This document shows positions 22,430 through 34,310 of a DNA stretch of 64,000 nt, piece after piece. Below the pieces are notes generated by a model that worked only from the letters and a program-made list of their open reading frames with translations, made no database searches and had not been told where the DNA came from. This stretch comes from Gnetum montanum. Taxonomy: Eukaryota; Streptophyta; Gnetopsida; Gnetales; Gnetaceae. Positions within the stretch are counted from its first letter, which is position 1, and every line of letters starts with the position of its first letter. The stretch is taken from positions 17,207 to 81,206 of the forward strand of contig MNCI01017655.1 in assembly GCA_015680685.1 (NCBI GenBank). Reading direction: 5' to 3'. A program made the translations under genes and the position numbers.

Positions 22430-24357
22430 TGAAACACCAAAAAATTTTGGATCTTGGTGTCTCAACTAAAAATTTTGCTAAGTGTCAAAATGGTGGCGCT
22501 TTGCCCAAATTTTTCTAAGTGTTGAGTGTAGTCAACTCTAACTGCCAGATTTGCAAACTTTTTCTAAGTGTCAAAATGATGGAACTTTCTACAAATTTGT
22601 CTTAGTGTTGGGACCACACTCTCCACTACAGTAGAGTGTAGTTAGCTTGAATGATCAATTTTCTATAATTTTGGCCAAGTATCAGAATGATGACATAAGC
22701 TGTAAGTGTTGTGCTATGCTCTCATTCTCCCTGCTACAACGTAGCATGCACTTCAGTGGCTAGTTTGCATGGGTATCAAGTTAGAAGCTATCAAGAGAGC
22801 TTAACATAGAAGAGGCATTTGAGAAATTTTCTAACTCCTGAAGCTACCGCTCCTTCCATGCTCCCAAGCATAGTTGGCATAGTAAGAATAAGGACTACAA
22901 TTTTTGCTAGATTTTTCTAAGTGTCCATGCTACGCCTTGTCCCATCCTACTACGCTCATGAGCATAACAAGCATAGCAACACTAGGCTTGAGTTGCTAGA
23001 TTTTTCTAAGTATCCATGCTACATCTTGTCCCTTCTTGCTACACTCATGAGCATAGTAAGTGTAGTAGCGCTGGACTTCAGTTTTGCACATGTTCCTTCC
23101 TGCTATGCTCATGAGTGTAGTAAGCATAGCAACACTGAACTTTAGTTTTTTGCAAATTTATGTAACTATTGGGCTGTGCTCTAGAGTGTAGCAACACGAA
23201 ATTGCCTTCAAAAGCTTCCAGAGCTTAGCGTAGGCCTTCATTCCAACTTTAGAACTCCTCCAACAAACAAGATTAGCAATTTGCATTTCTCATGCATCCC
23301 CTATTTTCTCCAAATTGTACCTACACTCTAGAGCATAGGAGCATAGTAGGGGCTAAGCGTAGTGAGCATAGCAACTAGAGTTAGAAAAGTTTTTGAACTT
23401 TTTCTAGTCACCTCTAGACTTAGAAATTTTTTTAAATTTTTCTCATAGTCCCACCTACTGCATTGCCACATGGCACCTGATCCACATTTTGGGCTAACCC
23501 TAGCCCTATAAATACCCCTATGCCCCAATATTTTAGGGGTTGGCAATTGGCACTTTTAATTAGCATTTGGCATTTTGGCATCTTGGCATCTTGGCACTTA
23601 GCTCTATGGGTGATGAGATCCAGAGCACACCACACCGACAAAGAGGCATAGCTGCACTACATGGTACATTGTAACCCCATTGTAGCCCTGCACTACATGG
23701 TACACCATGGTCCATTGCAACCCTGCACTGCATAGTACACTATAGCCCCATTGCGGCCCTATAGAACATTGGACAATACATTACAACGGCTAACCCAGCA
23801 GGCATGGTTCATCACAGTGAGTGCCAGACTTCATGGCTTGACACCATCGAGATTGTGACTATGCTCCCACTACACTTGTTGTACACTGTGTACCTTTTAA
23901 GCCTTTTAGAGTTAACTATGCTTGCATTTGGGGTGGTGTTCCATTTCTCTCTCTTGTTTCTAGCATTTTTTGGCAATTTTCTTGCATCTTTTCATATTTT
24001 TTCATGTGTCGTCACGCTGTACTATGCTTAGGAAATAGTCTCTATAGGTTGAAACCCTTGTTTTGGTCAAAACCCTTAGCTATCTTCACCTCTATTCCAT
24101 GGCTATGCTCTACACTTAGCATCGCTTTGACACTTCACACTATTTCATGTTATTTGCATTTTCATTTTGGCTAACCACGTCATCCCTGGTTGCACTCAAT
24201 ACCCTAGTTGCAATAGACAAAGTCCCTGTTTAATTGACAAGACCATCCATGGCATTTCGCCTCCATTTTCCAGTAAGGCCCTTGCGTGGAGGTGGGGTTA
24301 GGTTGTGCACTCGTGAACCCCTCGATGTTCTAGCTACCAACGTTTTTGGTCATTATA
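22430..24357 (+). repeat. 5' LTR of element F
   Basis: About 1.93 kb, closely matching 37315-39301. The TATA region is gccctataaatacc (about 23502-23515). The U3 part (about 22480-23370) holds repeated segments that each include 'ttttctaagtgtccatgct' and a palindrome like tacgctcatgagcata. Confidence 0.9.
22910..23135 (+). repeat. Palindrome-containing direct repeats in the element F 5' LTR
   Basis: Three units, each with 'ctcatgagcatag' or a variant, followed by aagcatagcaacac-like text and then cttgagtt or cttcagtt. The core 'ctacgctcatgagcgtag' is self-complementary in its least decayed form. The same array lies at about 37840-38105 in the 3' LTR, so it predates insertion. Confidence 0.65.
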
Positions 24358-24362
24358 GTTTT

Positions 24363-24379
24363 TAGTGCTAGAAGGAGGG
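24363..24379 (+). other. Element F primer-binding site
   Basis: TAGTGCTAGAAGGAGGG, five bases after the 5' LTR end. It matches the element C site except for a few positions, so both families probably use the same tRNA. Confidence 0.55.
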
Positions 24380-24616
24380 CCTTGCCATTTCCTTCTGCAT
24401 TTTTTGATTATTGTTCCACGTGCTCTATCCACCATCAGTTGGTGTAGATTAGACCCCATCGTTGGTTCCCCTAGAACCTTGCTGGACAAAAGCCAAAGTG
24501 TATCTTTGGCACTTAACCAAATTTCTGGGCACTTAGGAGAGCGTAGCTGGCTCTTAGTGTATTGAGCGTAGCTAGCTCCAACATAGTGAGCGTAGCACCA
24601 GGGTTATCCATTTTTA

Positions 24617-24890
24617 GTAGCTTTCACAGTTATCATTTTTTTTTTGCATTTCCATACTTACAATTTTTTTTGCATTTTCATACTTAGCCAGATTTTTGTA
24701 GTTTCATACTTAGCCAAATTTTCTACAATTTTACACTAGTCAATTTTTTGTAGTTTTCATACTTAGCCATTTTTCTACATTTTTACAGTCAGCTATTTTT
24801 CTACATTTTTATACTTAGCCATTTTTCTGCTACTGGCAGACTTAGTCATTTTTCTGTAGTTTTCAAAGTTAGCAATTTTTTGCAAATAAC
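24617..24890 (+). repeat. T-rich minisatellite in the element F leader
   Basis: About eight or nine degenerate units of roughly 25-35 bp on the pattern catacttagccatttttctacatttt. It lies between the PBS and the gag start, in the untranslated leader. Confidence 0.65.
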
Positions 24891-24909
24891 AACTCTCACA
24901 ACTTGATCT

Positions 24910-26800
24910 ATGAACATGAATCAAGATCAACCTTCCTTGTTGGTGTCTAATACATTTGACACCATGATCCACCCAAAGCGTGCTGCACTAAGCCATGAAT
25001 TGCCTTGACTTGAAGGCAAAACAGGACTATGAACGAGTCCACTGAGATGGACGGAAGTACAACCCCTACTTATTTAACATAATCCCACTCATAGAGTCCT
25101 ACTACTAGTTTTTGTCCCAACACATCTATGCAAATGAGCATGATGTAGGGAAAACCTATGAAGAAGCCTCATAGGAGAAAGAAGATGAGTTCAAGGCCCA
25201 CTCCAAATGCAAGAGGTCCCTCTACACTATCTTCTAACAATTGCTCCTTAGTACAGTCCCTCCTTGGTTTGGTCCACCCATCCTCTCCGAGATGGTAACC
25301 ACGCCAATTTAGCCTTCCTTACAAGTGATCGTTGCTCCTCGGTTTGCTTACTCAGGGGCCACCTCCTAGCCTTAGATGATTTAGGAATCCCATGTTTCAC
25401 TTGTCTCATCAGCATTCATAGCATTTGTCCAACCCACTCATGTGTGGTCCACCTCGATCACCATGTCCATCCCTTAGCCAACACATTAACTAAACCTATC
25501 CACTACAACGTTAAACTGGCAATGATCATTTGCTATGACATTAAAATAGCAAAATTTGCAACCAACAATTTGATCCTATGTTATAAAACCAACATAAGCC
25601 CAACCAATGCAACCGGTTGGCACATCTCTAACCTTGGATCAGGTATTCCAGCTGATCCAAAGTTTGACGGAGGAGATCAACCAACTTAAAGCTTCCTCCT
25701 CCGGAACCATCAAGGTGGTGGAATTCTACTAGGATGACCTCATAAGTCCTGCAATTCCACACTTGACTCTCCTAACTGGGGTCCAGCTACCTCAACTTAC
25801 TAAGCACAATGGTAAAGGGGACTCCAATGCACACTTGGTTACATTTTGATCCAAGTGCCTACTCCTTTAAGCTTGGCCACACACCATCATGCACGTGTTT
25901 CTGATCTCACTTGATGACAAAGCTTTAGATTGGTATCATGCACTACCTAAGGCCTCAATCTCTTCTTTGGAGGATCTCACAAGGCACTTTGTGACATGCT
26001 TTAGGTACAACCTAAAGCCTGAAGCAACCCTTGACCAACTCATGCAAGTTAATTAGGGGCCCCTAGAGCCCGTGCTAAAATTCCTCCAATGCTGGAGTGC
26101 CACATTGAGTGAAATGTGTGCAGGCCTAGCAGATGCACCTATTGACCATCTTCAAGGGTGTAGTAAATGACTTTATCAAGTTCAAACTGTATTACCTAGC
26201 CCTAAATTCTCTCAGCCAAGCCTTTGCCTAAATGAAAGGCATAGAAGAGGTAGCCCAACCTAGTAACTACCTAGCCTATGTGGCTTATAGAAACCAACAT
26301 GTGCACAAGCAAAACATAAATGTGGAAATAGTGGCTGCAAGCACAAAAGCAACAAACTAGGGCCCAATGGCTAAGTATCCCAAGGCCCCAGCTCACAAAG
26401 TTGCCAACTCTAGTGCCAACTTGCCTACATTGGTAAGGGCCATCCCAAGGTCTAACTTTAAGTGCAAGGATCACTTAAATTATACACTACTACCAATGGA
26501 ATCATTTGAACTACTGGAGCAACTCTTGAAAGCTAAGAGAATTCAACACAAACATGTATCAAAGATTGCCCATCAAAAACATGATAGGTACTACAAATTA
26601 CTGAGGAACCCCACCTTAGCAGTACCAAACAAGCCCCTGGTCCCACAACACTTCAAGTTGGATCAATACTATCATTACCACTAGTTGTTTGGTCATAGTA
26701 CAAGAAACTGTTGTGCTTTGCAGGACAACTTGCAAAGAGTGATAGAATAGGGGCAACTAGTGCTTGACACAGTGAGCCAATTCAATGTAGATGATGTCCC
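24910..26800 (+). pseudogene. Element F gag, degenerate
   Basis: The likely start is at 24910 (MNMNQDQPSLLVSNTFDTM). The capsid-like core at about 25900-26120 gives LDWYHALPKASISSLEDLTR then HFVTCFRYNLKPEATLDQL, a good match to the plant gag pattern W-LP-sI-sf-dL-F-yf. Near the end (26640-26760) HFKLDQYYHYH and FGHSTRNCCALQDNLQRVIE fits the 'yH-GH-TedC-LK' zinc-binding segment that follows many plant gypsy capsids. Stops and frame changes occur throughout. Confidence 0.75.
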
Positions 26801-28020
26801 CTATGTCATAAAATCCATCAACATAGGTGGCAAGTCTAAACCTACATAACAACCTATTATGATCTATGTGCCTCCTAGCAAGGCAAGGATCCCCTTTGGC
26901 CTCCACATGAGAGAGGCCCCCCTTTGTTATCAAAGTGCCACCTCAGGCACCTACAACACCCTTTGTGGTCAAGGTCCCATAGAAATCGTCTCCTAAGATG
27001 TTAAACTGGAAACCAAACCAAGCATCCATTAAGACATTAAACTAGAATGATGTAGTAAAAACCACTACTAAGAAACCTTTTGTCATCAAGGTGCCACAAT
27101 GAGTTGGCCCCACAATAACTCCTAAACCACCATTTGTCATAAGGATGTCACAACGTGATGGCCCCTCACCTACCCAAAGCTCAATAGTGGGCAATGCCTT
27201 GGTCCCTCCTCCTTCAAGGGTTGATCCCACTAGCAACCTATGTAGGCTTGCCTACCAAATGACAATGCAAGAGGATGAATGAGCACCTTGCAACCACCAT
27301 GGCCGAAGCAAAGGCCATACCCAATAAGTAGCAACCAAACACTAGGGCCCCTACCCCCAAGCAGGCCAAGCAACTTAAGCCCAAGTCCCCTTCATGATAG
27401 TTTCTTCTATCAAGCTGTATGGAGGAAGTCAAGGTTAGCACAATGGCCAATGACAAGGGCTTCATAGCTGCACTAACCTAGGTGAAACAAATGCTCAAGC
27501 AAAAGAACACAACATTGAACTTGTATGACCTAGTCATGATCTCATCTTATCACTGCCAAGCATTGGCCTAGATGTTGGCCTCCATTCCTATTATGGAGGA
27601 CATCCTTGTAGATGAGAACACCATCCGTGCAATGATGTTACCCGCTGCACCACAGTAATCAAGTTCAACATCCCTAGCATTTCACGAAAATGCAGTCAAG
27701 GTCAACCCCAAATGAGGGGAGGTTACTATAGCTCTGTTGTCAATTAGCATATGTGTTGGGTAGTGCACAATCTACAGAGTGCATGTCGATGATGGTGTAG
27801 CAACAAATGTAGTCCTATACTCTGTCATTAATAAGGTAGGCTTGGTAGATGAAATTAGGCCAACCAAAACCATGTGTCTAAAATCCTTCAATGGATCATG
27901 TGTCACTATTAAGGGTACAATCAACTAAGACTTCATGGTAGGAGAGCAATTCTCCACTAGTGTAGATTTCACTATCATAGAGGAGATGTCAAGCTTCAAC
28001 TTGATCTTGGGCAGGCCTTG
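26800..28020 (+). pseudogene. Element F linker and protease N-terminal part
   Basis: 26800-27690 encodes Pro/Lys-rich text with few recognisable features. From about 27720 a retropepsin begins: VDDGVATNVVLYSVI is the active-site loop (DDG for the usual DSG/DGG), followed by IRPTKTMCLKSFNGSCVT and the end SSFNLILGRP. The frame stops exactly where element B is inserted (28020/28021). Confidence 0.75.
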
Positions 28021-28808
28021 TGATGAGCCGCGATATCGTGTATGCAATATCGCATACACGATATCACGTCCGACATCATCTTCTATAAATAAGAGGCAGC
28101 GCCCTTTGTTCTAGGGGAGTTAGAATTAGACCCTTAGCCCGATTCTTGTAGTTTTGTTATTTCAGAGTTAGAATTATTTCTGTGTGCTCGTAGTAGGAGT
28201 CATAGAGTGAATGGATCTTTATTCGAGCAATTTGTACCTGAGCACAATTTTGTGTATGGCAATAAAGATGAACTTTATGATAAACCTTGCAGCATACAAA
28301 TTAAACTAATTAGTAATTAATTATTTTTAATGCTTTCCTAGTGAATTAATATCTCTCTCAACCTTCAACCCCCTTACTTAAATACACTCAGTACAACCGC
28401 TTTGAGCATGCATGTAGTGCTTGGTAACCTAGTAACGATTAGCGTTTGGTAATCCTAGCAGCGTTACACTGGTTCAGGATGTGTACAGCAAGTGGGAACA
28501 GATACTGGTGTTAGAAACATTTAGAAGCTAGTTAATGAATAGTTAATGTAAGTTAGTCACTTAGTTCTCTCTCCTTCCCCTTTATTAGCAGAAGACATAA
28601 AAAATATAAAATCTATAAGAATCATGTACCTCAAGCTTACTTAACCATACAATTGTGACAATACAAGTAAGTTTGGGAGGATAACAATTGATTAACCCTG
28701 AGTATTCCATTAAGGCACATAAGCTCTTAGTCCTTGGAGTTCGATCGGATCATGCATGAAATGCTCGTATTCGTATGGTTGAGTGTAGGGGTACCTCACC
28801 ACTCATCA
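28021..28808 (+). repeat. 5' LTR of element B
   Basis: 788 bp. U3 is only about 60 bp up to the TATA box (ctataaataagag, 28083-28095). It is very similar to the 3' LTR (34311-35100), differing by small indels (for example about 15 bases near 28245) and by its U3 repeats. Confidence 0.95.
28031..28066 (+). promoter_or_regulatory. Inverted repeat directly upstream of the LTR TATA box
   Basis: Arms cgatatcgtgtatgc (28031-28045) and gcatacacgatatca (28052-28066) pair over 14 of 15 positions around a 6-base loop. The structure starts ten bases inside the LTR and ends 16 bases before the TATA box. It may bind a dimeric factor or form a hairpin; either role is an inference. Confidence 0.65.
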
Positions 28809-28809
28809 T

Positions 28810-28827
28810 TGTCACCATTGCTGGGGA
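28810..28827 (+). other. Element B primer-binding site, tRNA-Asp-like
   Basis: TGTCACCATTGCTGGGGA matches 14 of 18 positions of the tRNA-Asp-type site TGGCGCCGTTGCCGGGGA used by Athila elements. Three of the four differences are transitions. It begins one base after the LTR. Confidence 0.8.
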
Positions 28828-28879
28828 CTTAGTTGTTTGTGCACTACATAGAACATAGGAAATCATTCATATCGTTGGA

Positions 28880-31340
28880 ATGTTAGAACAAACCCTTAGG
28901 GTTAATCAGAAGAAAAACATGACAATAGTACATCGCACACCGAACAAGACAAGATGTCTTCTTCTTCGCATAAGAGCACTTCATCGCCTAGGACTAACAC
29001 AAGAGGCAGTTGATGGCATAATACACGTAACCAGGATCTACCAGTTCCTCAACAATTTTGTGTGGTATATACTCATCCTGATGAGTATGTACCCGATTTC
29101 ACCTTTATTCTCCACCAAGATGAACAACTGCATTCGAGAGACTTGGAGGATAACATAGTGTTGCCTCTAGATCAATCAATCCCCAACATGCTCCTTCGTG
29201 CTCTTACACGAATAGGCATGATGCTTTTATATGAAGAATGCATTTCTTGTGATCATGATACAAGGGACTATCATCCCATAGAAGCGCAACGTCAAAGGGA
29301 CTTGCGACAGGAGAGATACCACACATCCTTCAGGGTAAATGGCCCCATGACACTCTGCACATTTTGAGCGAAATTGAGGATGGTAAACCTACTTCAACAA
29401 GTTTCCCACGAAACAATGTTCCTCCTCCTAACAATGATAAAGAGGTAGTGTATCAGAACCTCCACTCCACTATTCACAACTTTGGTTCTGATACCCATGA
29501 ACACGAAGTGTTCAATAAAGGAACACAAACACATGATAAGGGTAGACGTTCTGATCGTGATCACGATCGAGGCCGAGACCACCAAAGAGAAGGTAGAAAA
29601 CACCATCATATGATGGTTCTCCTTCTTCTTCACCTTCATCATCACCTTCATCCTCTCCTTTAGTGTCCAGATGCAGTCATAAGGAAACCAATCGTGAGGA
29701 TAAGGGAAAACGAAGTGAAAGACATCGACAAGATAGTCGAGAACGAGGACGAGGGCACTCTAAGGAATCAAGGCATAGAAGAAGGGAGAGTAGGGAACTG
29801 CGTAGACACCATAGACACTATGAATGAGACCATCATGAAGAACCCCTACTCTCAACTAGAAGCATGCTAGATATAATGAAGGCTGTAAGATTTTCAATAA
29901 GGCACCAAAAGGATAGTAGGATCAAGAGGTTAGACATGAACAACATCTCATGATTTGAAGGGGGATACAACGCTGATCCTCAAAATTATTTACAAGCATT
30001 CCACGATGCATGTGCCTTGCAAAACATAGAAAACGAATAGCAAAAACTGAAGTTGTTTCCAAGGACACTAGTGAAAGAAGCTGAAAGCTGGTACCAGTCC
30101 TTAGAATTGGAATCCATTCGAAGGTGGAGTACAATGTTAGAACTGTTCAATGATAAGTACCAAATGTACTCCTAAGTGTCTAACCTGCGAAAGCAAATCC
30201 AAGGATGAAAGAAAGGAAATCATGAACCATTGGATGCTGCCATGGGCCTCTATTACGCACTATTACATCATTGCCCTTGCCATGGTTATTCGTAGCGGGA
30301 TCAACTACGCCATCTCGTGGATGGACTTAGGCATGAAACAAGAAGAACCCTTGGGACGTATGCCCAAGGAAGGTTATCAAAGCTTAGGTATCATCAAATT
30401 CATAGATTGCTAGAGCACGTAGCCAAAGACGAAGGTGAGCTATGAAAGAGAAAAAGTGCAGAAGAATACAACTAAGATCCTTCCCTTCAAAAAAGGGGAG
30501 TGAGATTTTGTGAGGAGGAAGAAGAGTTACCACTCGAAGAGATGGTGAATAGAAAAACTTTGCCTCTCCAAAAGTTAACAATAGAAGTATCAGCAAAGGT
30601 AGACCAAATGTGGGACTCACTGGATAGTAAGTTTGAAACTGTTCTTAAAATTGTAGAGGATTCTAGGAAGCGAGGTAGTGACTGCAACAAAAAGAAAAAG
30701 AGAGAAGTGGACAATGCACGTAACAAGGGTAAGGGTTAAATAGCCATCACAAAAGAGGTTGTGGATTTAGACACAAACAATGATGGTGGATGCGAGATAT
30801 GCCAATATGACCATCCTAAGGGATGTTGCCCAATGATCTCACATCTACAAGAGTCTAGGGTGTATGCACTTAACCGATGACTAAATAAATAGCAAACACC
30901 CTGACAGTTACCTTATCCCCAAGGTAACCCAAGGTAGTTCCACCAACCTTCAACATATTATCCAAGTGGAACTCCACGATAACCTGTTGAGAAACAGCAA
31001 TGGCAATACCCACAGTCATGGAGGATGCCACAACCAAGGCAACAATACCCCTACTAGCAACCTGACCCATATGGCTACTACGTGAAACATCCAATCTCTC
31101 CACTTGACTCTGTTAGTCACGTTACACCACAACATCACTACCAAGCTTATGAGTATTATAGAAATCCTTCTCCTATGGAAGATAATTCACAAACATACCA
31201 TCCTTCAAATCCATCCGCAGCTCTCATACCAATAGCTCCATTACCACCCACTCCAACAATGCAAGGGAAACTCCCTACTCAACCATAGTAATGCAATGCC
31301 ACAAGGGCTATAAATCCTCAACCTGTTGTTGGTTTTGACA
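28880..31340 (+). pseudogene. Element B gag, degenerate
   Basis: Its best stretch is 29062-29367 (YTHPDEYVPDFTFILHQDEQ and onwards), colinear with element A gag. A basic/His-rich section (29510-29830) follows, then a capsid-like part at about 29940-30170 with ACALQNIENE in a frame broken by stops. Later segments include KGCCPMISHLQESRVYALN (about 30815-30880) and a Pro/Tyr-rich tail to 31290. Nearly every conserved block is in a different frame from its neighbour. Confidence 0.75.
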
Positions 31341-31345
31341 ACTAT

Positions 31346-31981
31346 ATGAAGAAAAGACCTTTCTTCAGAACCAATAGGCCAACCAAGCCCTTACAACCAC
31401 AAGCGATTGAACCTCTGAACACCTCCCCATCAAATAAGGCTTCAAAGCCACCTTTGAACCAAAAACCAAGCACAATGCATACAGTTATGTTAACACATGA
31501 CGTTACTAAATGGATCAAGGTTGGCCACCTTCCCAAGAAATTCTCTAATCCTGGAATCCCTCTAATCTATCTCCAAATCGCTGGGAATGAGACACGCAAA
31601 GCTCTTTTGGAGTTAGGTTCTAGAGTCAACTTAATATCACAAGAAATGTACAAAGCTTGGAACCTGCCTCCATTAAGGAAGAGCAATATTCACCTAGAGC
31701 TGGCCAACCAGTCCATTACTGTTCCCTTGGGACTGGTGGAGGGCATCGTCATCACTATGTGTGGGTGGTTGTACCCAGCTGATTTCCTTGTGATACAAGT
31801 GAATAACGGTAAAGGGGACTTCCCAATAATAATGGGAAGGGCATGGCTAAGTATTATAGATGCATGCCTAGGAATCCATGATCTTTCCCTAGAAATATCT
31901 AAGGAGAACACTTTTGGAAAGATCAAGAAAAAGAAGGTTCCATGCATTGTATACAGTAATACAGGGTGCAATTGCATGTAG
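31346..31981 (+). pseudogene. Element B retropepsin with altered active site
   Basis: Open for 211 codons. A basic linker (KKRPFFRTNRPTKPLQP) precedes the protease: IPLIYLQIAGNETRKALLEL then GSRVNLISQEMYKAWNLPP, and GDFPIIMGRAWLSIIDACLG. The expected catalytic Asp in 'LLDLGA' is Glu here (LLELGS), which should abolish activity. The second conserved block (IIMGRAWL) is intact. Homologues: A (7880-8110) and D (62893-63141). Confidence 0.8.
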
Positions 31982-32219
31982 AGATCATGGGTTGTGCAAA
32001 GTTTAGCATTACCTGCATGCAATCGGTGTGCACAAGATATTAACATACAAAAGTACTTGTATGTAGCAGCCACATGACAAGAAGACACCCAGTGGCTGAT
32101 AGCTAATCAAGAGAGTAACTCACTAACGTGCATGGAACTAACTGAGGGAATAACTTGCGCTTACATCGAAAGCATAGATGCACTAGAGCAAGTTTGCTGC
32201 CAACTCCCAAGCTTTAACC

Positions 32220-32459
32220 TTGAAAACATCAACTGGGGGAAGTTGTAAATTCCTAAAAAACTCAAATAAGAGCCCCGATAAGAGACTGTTAGTCAATGTG
32301 CAACAGACCAAACCCTTCCATGAATTTAGAATGACTAGTGCATGTAATACCTCTGAGAAGGGACAACCTTGCTCACTATTTCGGATCTCCTCCTTCCAAC
32401 TTAGTCATGGGGAGATGGCCACCTTTGCTAATCATTTGAGGCACTTAGTTCCTTTTTAA
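32220..32459 (+). pseudogene. Element B integrase C-terminal tail after internal deletion
   Basis: From about 32245 the translation FLKNSNKSPDKRLLVNVQQT, then FHEFRMTSACNTSEKGQPCS and ISSFQLSHGE, matches the INT tail of A (4577-4807). The text just before it (31982-32220) still belongs to the PR downstream region. RT, RNase H and the INT core are therefore deleted between about 32200 and 32245. Confidence 0.8.
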
Positions 32460-34310
32460 GTTTTTTGTTTTACACATTTTGTTTTACAAATTTCTTTAAC
32501 TTTTCTTATTTTTGTTTTGCAACATTGTTTATAATTTTTCATTTCTTTGTGTAACTATTTGTTTTGTTTGTTTTTGTTTTGTTAGATTTGTCACCTAATA
32601 AGTGCTCCTGATGGTGGTATGAACTATATTCTATTGATTACTAATGTTTGGTTTTTACCTTTGAGTTATAATGTTGATACTAAGGTATGGTTCTTTTGAT
32701 ATAAAAGGCAATGAGCCCATGTCATCCATGCATTCATGAATTTCTATGGTCTTTCTCTTGGCTTGGAACTGTGCAGTCCCTTTGTTTAATAATAAAACTA
32801 TTAAAAAATTGGTGACTAGGCATTTCTCAAACTAAGGAAGGACTCAAGGACTGAAAAGGGTATGACTTCAAGGGTAGTTGATGCATTTGTGCTAGCTATT
32901 CTCTTGGGTGCTTGGATGTTTTCTTCTTGAGTTTTCCTTACCATTCTGATGTTGCTCCATTTTTGGGAAGCTAAGCTAATAAAAATAAGTCTTTGCATGG
33001 TGTGGTTCTCACGCCAAAAAAAATAGTGAGAATTCAAAGCACACCCCTTAGACAAAATAATCATCTAGGCTACAAGCACTGGTTATGGAACTAAACAAAC
33101 AAGTTCCCTCTAACTAAGGCCCTTTCTTGCTTCCTATGTTTCCCTTTCTCGTTTCCTCAAAATGGTGGTGACTCTTTGGTGGAAGCATTCTTGTTACTTC
33201 AAGTGGATGGATTAGCCAAGTGTATTAATGTGAAGTCACTGGATGTGGATTGTTTGAGGCCAGACTTGGAATGAGATCTACTTAGTCACATTAACCATAA
33301 ATACACAAGGGGCTTTACACCACCTTATTCTTGGGACTCCATTCCATTCTCTTCTTCCCATCATTCTTTCTCCATTTTCCACCTCATTGCCGATTGTATC
33401 AGTAGTCTATATTTTGGTTGATGCATTGTTTTCTCTTTGGTGAATTCTTGTGGTTAAGACTTTAACTCCTACTTCCAAATGAAAATTCCAGAGCCTACAG
33501 ACTCTTTGAATGTGGGTTTGTCAGGGCATCAAGGGCATGAGCCTGCTTTGGGGAGGATCCACTGGCATTCCTATTTGGTGCATCAGTTAACTTCTTTTCC
33601 TTAAACATTTCCACAATCAACATTTTTTTTGTTCATTCCCATCTCTGACATCCATTTTATCGGCATTGCCATTGTTTTTTTTCTTCATCTTTCTTATTCC
33701 TTATCTTTTTCCATTCTATCGCTATTGGAAGATCGCTTTTAGTCATGGGGGTCCTAGTCTAATTTTTTCAATTTTTCCTAACCCCTACACCTTGGGTAGT
33801 CACTAGTGTTATATCTCTAGAATCCATGTTGGCCATATCACAACTCAGCCAATGGACCTTACACCGAGGGAAGGTATCAAGTATATTATGATTTACTTAT
33901 CCTTGCTCATATGTGACTATGTTGTGTGTTCAAATGACAATCATATAGCAATGGATTGGACCTGGAGGAAACACTTAGGATGGACAGGTGCTGGAACGGT
34001 TGTGCATGGAACAAGATTGATGGTGCGGTTATGGATGAATAACGGAAGGTGCAATCTTGACGTCGGCAGCAACACATCTTCTTCTTTTTTCTCTCTCTCT
34101 TCTCTCTCAGCTGCCAAATAAGGCTGGATGTCAATTGTGAATAATGTTCATTCTTGTAGTCATGAACACTAATATTGTCATGTATTGTAATGTTGATCCA
34201 TTCACATGTCATCCCATTCACCATTAGTTGTCATTCAAGTCAATAATCCCATACCTTTCCAATATTTTTTAAGGAACTTGAGGATGAGTTTTCATTCAGT
34301 CATGGGGGTA
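32460..34310 (+). other. Element B post-integrase tail and polypurine tract
   Basis: It begins with a T-rich block (ttttgttttacac, repeated; 32460-32590) also found in A and D. About 33000-33130 (caaagcacaccccttagac, then ggctacaagcactggttatgg) is shared with A and D. The short purine run catgggggta ends at 34310, next to the 3' LTR. The 33850-34120 open frame has no recognisable domain. A pure (ct)n-type run lies near 34080-34110. Confidence 0.65.

Noticed and set aside
25264-25689. 141-codon plus-strand ORF
   Set aside because: Lies in element F gag; no recognisable domain and not in the frame of the capsid motif downstream.
31690-32088. 132-codon minus-strand ORF
   Set aside because: Antisense shadow of the element B protease on the plus strand.
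33852-34121. Possible third ORF in element B
   Set aside because: 89 codons with no domain and not conserved in A or D at this position.
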